DNA of 64,000 bases from Gemmobacter sp. (lineage in GTDB: Bacteria > Pseudomonadota > Alphaproteobacteria > Rhodobacterales > Rhodobacteraceae), in NCBI RefSeq assembly GCF_034676705.1, contig NZ_JAUCBS010000013.1, forward strand, positions 2,894,501-2,958,500. The letters are read 5' to 3'. Shown here piece after piece: positions 1-7,225 of the stretch. Each line of letters opens with the position of its first letter. Position 1 is the first letter of the stretch. The position numbers and the translations under genes are program-made. The notes beneath the pieces are model-generated. The model made no database searches and was not told the origin of the DNA. It saw only the letters and a program-made list of their open reading frames with translations.

Positions 1-1
1 A

Positions 2-226
2 AAGGCCAGCGGCTGCCTGCTGCATGCCAAGTTCCTGGATACGATGACCACCAAGGCCGAAGAAGAAATGCAGCGCCGCCAGCATTTTGCCGCAAGTGTC
101 GAATATGCTGCCTACCGCGACGGGTTGAAGACCCATCCCGATCTGTGGTGCAAATGGTCGGAGAAATACATCAACTGGCGCCAGCTCGAAATCCTCGGGC
201 TGATGTCTAAGGGGAACTGGGCGTAA
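2..226 (+). CDS. C-terminal end of a glycosyltransferase-like protein (partial)
   Basis: The frame is open from the window edge to a TAA at 224-226, giving the last 74 residues of a longer protein. The tail is charged and aromatic (LWCKWSEKYINWRQLEILGL) and has no catalytic motif. It ends three bases before the ATG of the GT14-type gene, so the two are surely co-transcribed. From Rhodobacterales context I infer a family 2 glycosyltransferase, but the visible part alone cannot prove that. The internal ATG at 44 is not a likely start because the frame runs through it. Confidence 0.45.
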   Translation, partial: KASGCLLHAKFLDTMTTKAEEEMQRRQHFAASVEYAAYRDGLKTHPDLWCKWSEKYINWRQLEILGLMSKGNWA

Positions 227-229
227 CGC

Positions 230-1927
230 ATGGGCCTTGGGTTCATCATGCTGTGCCATACCGCGCTGCACCGTGCCGCGCAGGTCGCCCGTTACTGGGC
301 CGAGGCCGGCTGTCCGGTAGTCATCCATGTCGATGCGCGGGTCCGCCAGCGCGCCTATGACAAGCTGGTGCAAGAGCTGAAGGATGTGGCCGACATCCGC
401 TTTTCCCGCCGACACCCTTGCGACTGGGGCACCTGGGGGCTGGTCGCCGCCACGCTGGATGCGTCGGAACTGATGCTGAAGGATTTTCCCGCCGTCCAGC
501 ATGTCTATCTGGCGTCCGGGTCGTGCCTGCCGCTGCGGCCGGTGGGCGAATTGCAGGACTATCTGGCCGCCCGCCCCCGCACCGATTTCATCGAAAGCGT
601 GACGACCGCCGATGTCGGCTGGACGGTCGGCGGCCTGAACCACGAACGCTTTACCCTGAGCTTTCCGTTCAGCTGGCGCAAGCATCGCCGGCTGTTCGAC
701 AGTTTCGTCACCCTGCAACGCCACCTGCGCATCCGCCGGCGCATTCCGCAAGGTCTGGTGCCGCATCTGGGCAGCCAGTGGTGGTGCCTGACGCGGGCCA
801 CGCTGTCGGCCATCGTGAACGATCCGCACCGCGCCCGGAACGACCGCTATTTCCGCCGCGTCTGGATCCCCGATGAAAGCTATTTCCAGACGCTGGTGCG
901 CACGCATTCCACCACGGTGGAAAGCCGGTCGCTGACCCTGTCGAAGTTCGACCATCAGGGCAAGCCGCACATCTTCTATGACGATCACCTGCAACTGCTG
1001 CGCCGGTCGGATTGCTTTGTCGCCCGCAAGATCTGGCCGCAGGCGAACCGGCTGTACCGCGAGTTTCTGACCCGCGCCGATGCCGCCCAACCCCGCGCGG
1101 AACCCAGCCCGGGCAAGATCGACCGGCTGTTTTCCAAGGCCACCGAACGGCGGGTGCGGGGCCGGGCGGGCCTCTACATGCAAAGCCGTTTCCCGCGCGA
1201 GGGCTGGGAAAACGGCCGCACCGCGCAGGCCTATTCGGTGTTCGGCGGTTTTGGCGACCTGTTCGAGGGGTTCGACAGCTGGTTGTCGAAAACCATCGGC
1301 GGGCGCGTGCATGGCCATCTGTTCGCGCCCGACCGGGTGCATTTTGCCGGCGGCGAAACCATCTACAACGGCTGCCTGTCCGACAGCGCCGCCTTGCGCG
1401 ACTACGACCCGCGGCTGTTCCTGACCTCGCTGATCTGGAACACACGCGGCGAACGGCAGTGCTTCCAGTTCGGCCCGCGCGACATGCAGGACATCGGCTG
1501 GTTCATGGCCATGGATCCCAACGCGCAGATCTCGGTCATCACCGGGGCCTGGGCGGTGCCGCTGTTCCGCACCAAGGGCGATTTTTCCGATCTGCGGCGC
1601 GAGGCGGCGCGGCTGCAAAAGATCGAATCCGACCATATCGCCACCCTGCGCAACAACCATGCCAAGGCGAAGGTCCGGGTCTGGAACCTGGCCGAGTTTC
1701 TGGAAGATCCGATGGAACCCCTGCAATCCATCGTCGATGAAATCAGCCCCGCCGCCCTGCGCCGTCTGGCCGAGGCGCCGCGCCTGGCCGACCTGACCGG
1801 GTTTGGCCGCTTTATCCAGGATCTGCGCAACCAGGGCATGCAGCCCACGCTGGTGGGCGACATTCCGCTGGACGAGGGTCCGGCCCCCGCCACCAGCCGC
1901 CGCGCCCGCCCCTATCTGGTGAAGTGA
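230..1927 (+). CDS. Core-2/I-branching (GT14) beta-1,6-N-acetylglucosaminyltransferase-like protein with extra C-terminal domain
   Basis: 565 residues. The N-terminal ~270 look like a branch (GT14) glycosyltransferase: start GFIMLCHTALHRAAQVARYW, then VVIHVDARV, the acceptor segment VYLASGSCLPLRP, GSQWWCLTR and the conserved acidic WIPDESYFQTLV. The remaining ~290 residues form a second domain that I associate with DUF5927 in Rhodobacterales; its role is unknown. The protein probably transfers a sugar to a cell-surface glycan. The start lies three bases after the upstream gene, and the stop is four bases before the sulfotransferase gene, so these form one operon. Family is well supported; substrate is unknown. 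Confidence 0.8.
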   Translation: MGLGFIMLCHTALHRAAQVARYWAEAGCPVVIHVDARVRQRAYDKLVQELKDVADIRFSRRHPCDWGTWGLVAATLDASELMLKDFPAVQHVYLASGSCLPLRPVGELQDYLAARPRTDFIESVTTADVGWTVGGLNHERFTLSFPFSWRKHRRLFDSFVTLQRHLRIRRRIPQGLVPHLGSQWWCLTRATLSAIVNDPHRARNDRYFRRVWIPDESYFQTLVRTHSTTVESRSLTLSKFDHQGKPHIFYDDHLQLLRRSDCFVARKIWPQANRLYREFLTRADAAQPRAEPSPGKIDRLFSKATERRVRGRAGLYMQSRFPREGWENGRTAQAYSVFGGFGDLFEGFDSWLSKTIGGRVHGHLFAPDRVHFAGGETIYNGCLSDSAALRDYDPRLFLTSLIWNTRGERQCFQFGPRDMQDIGWFMAMDPNAQISVITGAWAVPLFRTKGDFSDLRREAARLQKIESDHIATLRNNHAKAKVRVWNLAEFLEDPMEPLQSIVDEISPAALRRLAEAPRLADLTGFGRFIQDLRNQGMQPTLVGDIPLDEGPAPATSRRARPYLVK

Positions 1928-1930
1928 CCC

Positions 1931-3355
1931 ATGCCCCCTGCCCGGCCTTTCGACCGTTTCATCGTGCTGGCCGCCATGCGCACCGGATCGAACTTTCTGG
2001 AAGCCAACCTGAACGCCCTGCCCGGCGTCACCTGCCATGGCGAGGCGTTCAATCCCCATTTCATCGGCAAGAAGGACAAGGCCGATTACATGGGCATCAC
2101 GCTGGAGATGCGCGAGGATGATCCCTTTGCCCTGATCGCCGCGATGGAGGACGGGACCGATGGCCTGTCGGGCTTTCGCTTTTTCCACGATCACGACCCG
2201 CGCGTGCTGGACCGCATGCTGGCCGATCCGCGCTGCGCCAAGGTGGTGCTGACGCGCAATCCGCTGGAAAGCTATGTCTCGCTGAAGATCGCGCAGGCCA
2301 CCGGGCAATGGAAGCTGGGCGATGCCCGGCGCCGGCGCGAAGGCCGGGCGCATTTCGATGCGGCCGAGTTCGAGGCGCATGTGATCGCCTTGCAGGACTT
2401 TCAGGTGCAGATCCTGCGCAGCCTGCAAACCAGCGGGCAGACGGCCTACTGGATCGGGTACGAGGATGTCGGCGACCTGGCGGTGCTGAACGGGCTGGCG
2501 GCATTCCTGGGCGTATCGGCGCGGCTGGAGGCGCCGGACGACAGCGTCAAAAAGCAGAACCCCGAACCGCTGGAGGATCTGGTCGAGAACCCGGCCGAGA
2601 TGGCGGCGGGGCTGGCCCGGCTGGATCGGTTCAACCTGTCGCGCACGCCGAATTTCGAACCCCGCCGGGGCGCGGCCGTGCCCAGTTTCATTGCAGCCAC
2701 CGGGGCGCCGCTGATCTGCCTGCCGATCAAGGGCGGGCCCGAAGCGCAGCTGCGCGGCTGGCTGGCGGCGTTGGGCGACACGCCCGGCCTGGCCGAAGGG
2801 ATGAACCAGAAGGCGCTGAAACAGTGGCAAAAGGCCAATCCCGGCGCCCGCAGCTTTACCGTGCTGCGCCATCCGCTGGCCCGCGCCCATGCCGCCTTTG
2901 CCGAGCGCATCCTGTCTGGCGCCGCGGGCGAGGTGCGGGGCGTGCTGAAACGCGCCTGGAAGATCGACCTGCCGCCGCCCGACAGGCTGCACAAGCTGAC
3001 ACCCGAGGCGCAGGCCGAGGCTTTCCTGAAATTCCTGGGCTTTCTCAAGGGCAATCTGGCCGGCCAGACATCGGTGCGGATTGATGCGTCCTGGGCCAGC
3101 CAGATGACGGTGATTCAGGGATTTTCCACCCAGCTGCCCCCCGACCTTATCCTGCGTGAAGATCGCTTGGCCGAAGGGCTGGCCTATCTGGCCACCGAAG
3201 CCGGCGTGCCCTGCCCGCCCCTGCCCGCCGCTGACCCGCTGCCCGGCCACCCGCTGGCCGCCATCCTGACCCCCGACCACGAAGCCGCCGCGCGCGAGGC
3301 CTATGGCCGCGACTACATGGCTTTCGGATTTGGCGATTGGGTGCCCTTCAGGTAA
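1931..3355 (+). CDS. NodH-like sulfotransferase, possibly with two sulfotransferase-type halves
   Basis: 474 residues. A PAPS-binding P-loop-like stretch, VLAAMRTGSNF, lies at residues 12-22, and a 3'-phosphate motif, LTRNPLESYVS, around 107-117; together they mark a NodH/Stf0-type sulfotransferase. A second RHPLARAHAAF motif near residue 313 resembles the same element of carbohydrate sulfotransferases, suggesting a tandem or decayed second unit. Expected role: transfer sulfate from PAPS to the glycan made by the preceding genes. It follows the GT14 gene by three bases. Its stop overlaps the convergent NAD kinase gene by eight bases. Confidence 0.72.
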   Translation: MPPARPFDRFIVLAAMRTGSNFLEANLNALPGVTCHGEAFNPHFIGKKDKADYMGITLEMREDDPFALIAAMEDGTDGLSGFRFFHDHDPRVLDRMLADPRCAKVVLTRNPLESYVSLKIAQATGQWKLGDARRRREGRAHFDAAEFEAHVIALQDFQVQILRSLQTSGQTAYWIGYEDVGDLAVLNGLAAFLGVSARLEAPDDSVKKQNPEPLEDLVENPAEMAAGLARLDRFNLSRTPNFEPRRGAAVPSFIAATGAPLICLPIKGGPEAQLRGWLAALGDTPGLAEGMNQKALKQWQKANPGARSFTVLRHPLARAHAAFAERILSGAAGEVRGVLKRAWKIDLPPPDRLHKLTPEAQAEAFLKFLGFLKGNLAGQTSVRIDASWASQMTVIQGFSTQLPPDLILREDRLAEGLAYLATEAGVPCPPLPAADPLPGHPLAAILTPDHEAAAREAYGRDYMAFGFGDWVPFR

Positions 3356-4109
3356 ACTGTTCGGAAATCAGCCGTTCTTCCAACCCATGCCCGGGATCGA
3401 ACAGGATGCGGTGGCGGATCGCGGGTTCGGACCGGATTTCCACCGTCAGAACATCGCGCACCGACTTGCCGTCGGCATCGGCCATCACCGGGCGCTTGGC
3501 AACCTCCAGCACCTCGAACCGGACCACGGCGGTCTTGGGCAGCAGCGCCCCGCGCCAGCGACGGGGGCGAAAGGCCGCGACGGCGGTCAGCGCCAGCACA
3601 TCGGACCCGATGGGCAGGATCGGCCCGTGGGCGGAATAGTTGTAGGCGGTGGATCCGGCCGGCGTGCACAGCAGGGCGCCATCACAGACCAGTTCCGCCA
3701 TGCGTTCGCGCCCGTCCACCAGAATGCGCAGCCTGGCCGCCTGCGGCCCCGCGCGCAGCAGCGACACCTCGTTGATGGCCAGTCCCTGCACGATCTGGCC
3801 GCCGGTCGTGGTCGCCTTCATCGCCAGGGGGTTGATCACCTCTTCGACGGCGGCATCCAGCCGCGCCTCCAGCCCGTCTTCGGCATAGGCGTTCATCAGG
3901 AACCCGATGGTGCCGCAGTTCATGCCATAGACCGGCAGGTTCAGGCTTTGGGTCGCATGCAGGGTTTCCAGCATGAAACCATCGCCCCCCAGCGCCACGA
4001 TGACATCGGCGGCATAGTCCGGGGTCTGGCCGTGCCGTTCGGTCAGCACCGCAAGCGCGGCCTGCGCCTGTTCGGCAGGCGAGGCACGGAAGGCGATGGT
4101 GCGGGACAA
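3348..4109 (-). CDS. nadK: NAD kinase
   Basis: Phosphorylates NAD to NADP using ATP or polyphosphate, in the cytoplasm. The diagnostic GGDG motif is at residues 41-44 (IVALGGDGFMLETL), followed by the NE motif (GLAINEVSLLR) and the glycine-rich TPAGSTAYNYSAHGP. I chose the TTG at 4109-4107 because GGAG lies 8 bases upstream and it gives 253 residues, the usual size in Rhodobacteraceae. The in-frame ATG at 4151 would add 14 unrelated residues. It is divergent from glyA and overlaps the convergent sulfotransferase gene by eight bases. Confidence 0.93.
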   Translation of the reverse strand: MSRTIAFRASPAEQAQAALAVLTERHGQTPDYAADVIVALGGDGFMLETLHATQSLNLPVYGMNCGTIGFLMNAYAEDGLEARLDAAVEEVINPLAMKATTTGGQIVQGLAINEVSLLRAGPQAARLRILVDGRERMAELVCDGALLCTPAGSTAYNYSAHGPILPIGSDVLALTAVAAFRPRRWRGALLPKTAVVRFEVLEVAKRPVMADADGKSVRDVLTVEIRSEPAIRHRILFDPGHGLEERLISEQFT

Positions 4110-4275
4110 GGCGGCCTCCGGGCTTGGGTCGCGGCATCTTGCGCGGGTCATGCCGCAGGTGCAAGGCGCCGCACCACGATTTCACGCAAAACGCCCCTTG
4201 CCGTGTTTTCCTTGCTTTCCAGTCCCGCCCGACCGGGATAGATAGCGCGCAACCGTCCAAAGTCAGGGAAACGCC

Positions 4276-5565
4276 ATGACCGCCCGCGATACCGGATTCT
4301 TCACCCAACCCCTTGCCGAGCGTGATGCCGACCTGTTCGGCGCGATCACCAAGGAACTCGGTCGCCAGCGCGAGGAGATCGAGCTGATCGCCTCGGAAAA
4401 CATCGTCTCGCTGGCGGTGTTGCAAGCGCAGGGGTCGGTGCTGACCAACAAATATGCCGAAGGCTATCCGGGCAAGCGCTATTACGGCGGCTGCCAGTAT
4501 GTCGACATCGCCGAAACGCTGGCGATCGAACGGGCGAAAGAGCTGTTCGACTGCAAGTTCGCCAACGTGCAGCCGAATTCGGGATCGCAGATGAACCAGG
4601 CGGTGTTCCTGGCGCTGCTGAAGCCGGGCGATACCTTCATGGGGCTGGATCTGAACTCGGGCGGGCACCTGACGCATGGCTCGCCGGTGAACATGTCGGG
4701 CAAGTGGTTCAACGTGATCAGCTACGGCGTGCGCCAGCAGGACCAGTTGCTGGATATGGAAGACATCCGCGCCAAGGCGCTGGAACACAAGCCCAAGCTG
4801 ATCGTGGCCGGCGGCACCGCCTATAGCCGCGTCTGGGACTGGGCCGCCTTCCGCGCCATCGCCGACGAGGTGGGGGCATATCTGATGGTCGACATGGCGC
4901 ATATCGCCGGTCTGGTGGCGGGTGGCGTCCACCCCTCGCCCATTCCGCATGCCCATGTCTGCACCACCACCACGCACAAGTCGCTGCGCGGCCCGCGTGG
5001 CGGGATGATCCTGACCAATGACGAGGACATCGCGAAAAAGATCAACTCGGCGGTGTTCCCCGGCCTGCAAGGCGGCCCGCTGATGCATGTGATCGCCGCC
5101 AAGGCCGTCGCTTTTGGCGAGGCGCTGGATCCGTCGTTCAAGGCCTATGCGGCGCAGGTCAAGGCCAATGCCGCCGCCATGGCGGACGAGCTGATGAAGG
5201 GCGGCATCGACATCGTATCGGGCGGCACCGACAACCACCTGTGCCTGGCCGACCTGCGGCCCAAGAAGGTCACCGGCAAGGCGGCCGAGGCGGCGCTGGG
5301 ACGCGCCCATATCACCTGCAACAAGAACGGCATCCCGTTCGACCCGGAAAAACCGTTCGTCACCAGCGGGATCCGTCTGGGCAGCCCGGCCGGCACCACC
5401 CGCGGTTTCGGCGAAGCCGAATTCCGCCAGATCGCCCGCTGGATCGTCGAGGTCGTCGACGGCCTTGCCGCCCATGGCGATGCCGGCAATGCCGAGGTCG
5501 AGGCCAAGGTGCGTGCCGAAGTGACCGCGCTTTGCGGCAAGTTCCCGCTGTATCCCACGCTGTAA
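4276..5565 (+). CDS. glyA: Serine hydroxymethyltransferase
   Basis: 429 residues, standard length. Interconverts serine and glycine with transfer of a one-carbon unit to tetrahydrofolate; PLP enzyme, cytoplasmic. The PLP lysine is K235 in TTTTHKSLRGPRGG. Also visible are the N-terminal ELIASENIVS and YAEGYPGKRYYGGC. The gene stands alone, divergent from nadK and followed by a hairpin terminator, so it is probably transcribed by itself. I saw no riboswitch-like structure in the ~165 bases upstream. Confidence 0.97.
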   Translation: MTARDTGFFTQPLAERDADLFGAITKELGRQREEIELIASENIVSLAVLQAQGSVLTNKYAEGYPGKRYYGGCQYVDIAETLAIERAKELFDCKFANVQPNSGSQMNQAVFLALLKPGDTFMGLDLNSGGHLTHGSPVNMSGKWFNVISYGVRQQDQLLDMEDIRAKALEHKPKLIVAGGTAYSRVWDWAAFRAIADEVGAYLMVDMAHIAGLVAGGVHPSPIPHAHVCTTTTHKSLRGPRGGMILTNDEDIAKKINSAVFPGLQGGPLMHVIAAKAVAFGEALDPSFKAYAAQVKANAAAMADELMKGGIDIVSGGTDNHLCLADLRPKKVTGKAAEAALGRAHITCNKNGIPFDPEKPFVTSGIRLGSPAGTTRGFGEAEFRQIARWIVEVVDGLAAHGDAGNAEVEAKVRAEVTALCGKFPLYPTL

Positions 5566-5589
5566 GCCGTTCGGATTTTCCAGACAGGC

Positions 5590-5627
5590 GGCGCGCGCGG
5601 GGGCACCCTGCGCGCGCCGTTTCATTT
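5590..5627 (+). terminator. Hairpin terminator after glyA
   Basis: GGCGCGCGC at 5590-5598 pairs with GCGCGCGCC at 5610-5618, followed by GTTTCATTT. Very GC-rich stem with a modest T-rich tail, 25 bases behind the glyA stop. Confidence 0.6.
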
Positions 5628-5640
5628 CAGGGAGGTCAGC

Positions 5641-6330
5641 ATGACCGACATCACCGCCGCCACCAGCGGCACATTCTCGAAATACGCGCAGGTCTATGAT
5701 GCCGACCGCCGGCCGCTGGTGCCGGGCTATGACGAACTGTATGGCACCGGCCTGCGGCTGATCGCCGATGAAACGCAGGGCCGCCCGTTGCGCGTGCTGG
5801 ATCTGGGCGCCGGGACGGGGCTGTTTGCCGGCATGGCGCTGGAGGCGCTGAACGTCTCGGCGCTGCATCTGGTCGATGCCTCGGCCGCGATGCTGGACGG
5901 CGCGCGCAAGCGGTTCGCGGGGGATGCCCGGGTCAGCTATGCGGTGGACGATCTGGTCACGATGGATCTGGGCAGCGGCTGGGATGTGGTGATCTCGGCC
6001 CTGGCGATCCACCATCTGGAGGATGCAGCCAAGCGCGATCTTTACGCCCGGATCCGGGTGGCGCTGGTGCCGGGCGGGCGGTTCGTGAATGCCGAACAGG
6101 TGGCCGGGCCGACCCCGGCGCAGGAAGACCGCTATGTCCGGTTCTGGAAGGCCGATGTGCAGGCGCGCGGGGTGGACGATGCGGGGCTGGCCGCATCGCT
6201 GGACCGGCAGCGGCACGACCGCTGCGCCCCGACCGGCACCCAGCTGGACTGGCTGCGGGAGGTCGGGTTCGCCGAGGTGGACTGCCCGTTCCAGCTGTGG
6301 CGCTTTGCGGTGCTGACCGGGCGGGCCTGA
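5641..6330 (+). CDS. Class I SAM-dependent methyltransferase
   Basis: 229 residues with a Rossmann methyltransferase fold. Motif I, VLDLGAGTGLF, is at residues 52-62; the acidic post-I region is LHLVDASAAML and motif IV is VVISALAIHHLED. It begins after GGAGGTCAGC. Nothing identifies the substrate; it resembles small-molecule or ubiquinone/Tam-type methyltransferases. It stands between glyA and a convergent membrane-protein gene. Confidence 0.8.
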   Translation: MTDITAATSGTFSKYAQVYDADRRPLVPGYDELYGTGLRLIADETQGRPLRVLDLGAGTGLFAGMALEALNVSALHLVDASAAMLDGARKRFAGDARVSYAVDDLVTMDLGSGWDVVISALAIHHLEDAAKRDLYARIRVALVPGGRFVNAEQVAGPTPAQEDRYVRFWKADVQARGVDDAGLAASLDRQRHDRCAPTGTQLDWLREVGFAEVDCPFQLWRFAVLTGRA

Positions 6331-6345
6331 GGCCGAAGGCGCGAA

Positions 6346-6430
6346 AGGGGGGCCCTGCCCCCCTGGCCAGCGGCGAATCTGCGGCAAGGTGGCGCCTGCC
6401 CCCCGGGGTATTTCGGAAAAGGCAAAGCGC
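6346..6430 (+). repeat. Composite intergenic repeat, copy 1
   Basis: Hairpin AGGGGGG/CCCCCCT at 6346-6364 and a core variant at 6399-6430 (CCGGGGTATTTCGGAAAAGG then CAAAGCG). It lies between two convergent genes and fills that intergenic region. Confidence 0.6.
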
Positions 6431-6437
6431 AACCGGG

Positions 6438-6809
6438 TCAGAGCAACCCGCGCCAGACCATGACCGCGATCAGCCCGCCCCCTACGACAAGGATGGCAAA
6501 GGCGATGGAGCCGGCAATGCCCAGCACACGGTCCAGCGCCCGGTCGCGCGCGCCCAACGGGCTGAGGTAGCGCACGCAGGTGTCATAGGCCTGGGCGATG
6601 CGCGCGTCGTCCAGCATCATCTGCACCTTGGGATGCAACGCCAGTTCCGACACGCCGGCCAGATATTCCGCCTCGCGCCGCACCTTGCGCGGCAGGCGGC
6701 GGCCGCCGCGTTTCAGCTTGGCCGACAGGCCGGTGCCGCCGATCTTCAGCCGCTGTTCCATCAGCGCGGCCACGCGGTCGGCCATCTGCTGCACGGTGGT
6801 CACGCCCAT
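6438..6809 (-). CDS. Small conserved protein with a C-terminal membrane anchor
   Basis: 123 residues, not recognised as a named family. The N-terminal ~95 residues are soluble and basic (AKLKRGGRRLPRKVRREAEY), with a segment like DARIAQAYDTCVRYL. Residues ~97-118 form one hydrophobic helix (GSIAFAILVVGGGLIAVMVW), so it should be tail-anchored in the inner membrane. It is convergent with the methyltransferase gene and divergent from the HNH gene. Probably specific to Rhodobacterales; function unknown. Confidence 0.65.
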   Translation of the reverse strand: MGVTTVQQMADRVAALMEQRLKIGGTGLSAKLKRGGRRLPRKVRREAEYLAGVSELALHPKVQMMLDDARIAQAYDTCVRYLSPLGARDRALDRVLGIAGSIAFAILVVGGGLIAVMVWRGLL

Positions 6810-6876
6810 TGCCTGCTCCTGCTGTTTCGACGCAGCCTACAGGGGGGCCGCGCATGGCTCAAGTAGGAGGGGGGCA

Positions 6877-7164
6877 ATGAGCGATCCGGTCTGTCCGCTG
6901 TGCCTGCGGCCGATCCCGGCGAATGTGCCGCAATCGCTGCACCATCTGGTGCCGAAGCTGAAGGGCGGCGCCAGGGGGCCGGTCGTGCTGATGCACCATA
7001 TCTGCCACCGGGAAATCCATGCCACGCTGACCGAGGCCGAGCTGGCCCGCGCCTATGCCACGCCCGAGGCGCTGCGCGCCCATCCCCGGCTGGCGAAATT
7101 CGCCGCCTGGGTGGCCCGGCGCCCGCCCGGCTTTACCTCGCGGGTGCCGGGGCGGCGGCGCTAG
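6877..7164 (+). CDS. Small HNH-type nuclease domain protein
   Basis: 95 residues from the ATG at 6877, which has AGGAGGGGGGC directly upstream; earlier in-frame ATGs would run through the divergent gene. The protein has a zinc CPLC pair at residues 6-9, then LHHLVPKLKGG and HHICHREIH, the pattern of HNH endonucleases. Nearly the whole protein is the domain. Substrate and role are unknown; such proteins are common housekeeping members in Rhodobacteraceae, and nothing nearby suggests a defence system. Confidence 0.78.
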   Translation: MSDPVCPLCLRPIPANVPQSLHHLVPKLKGGARGPVVLMHHICHREIHATLTEAELARAYATPEALRAHPRLAKFAAWVARRPPGFTSRVPGRRR

Positions 7165-7225
7165 CAGCCCTATTGCCCGGGGGGGACGTACCCCCTACAT
7201 CTGGGGTGGCTGACAGGAGAGACCG

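Noticed and set aside
3682..6432. A 916-codon open frame on the minus strand opposite glyA and the methyltransferase
   Set aside because: Antisense shadow of high-GC coding DNA: Arg/Gly/Pro-rich translation, no ribosome site, and it covers a perfect SHMT gene on the other strand.
6877..7164. HNH protein as part of a defence or restriction system
   Set aside because: No neighbouring methyltransferase, helicase, reverse transcriptase or toxin-like gene; neighbours are housekeeping.
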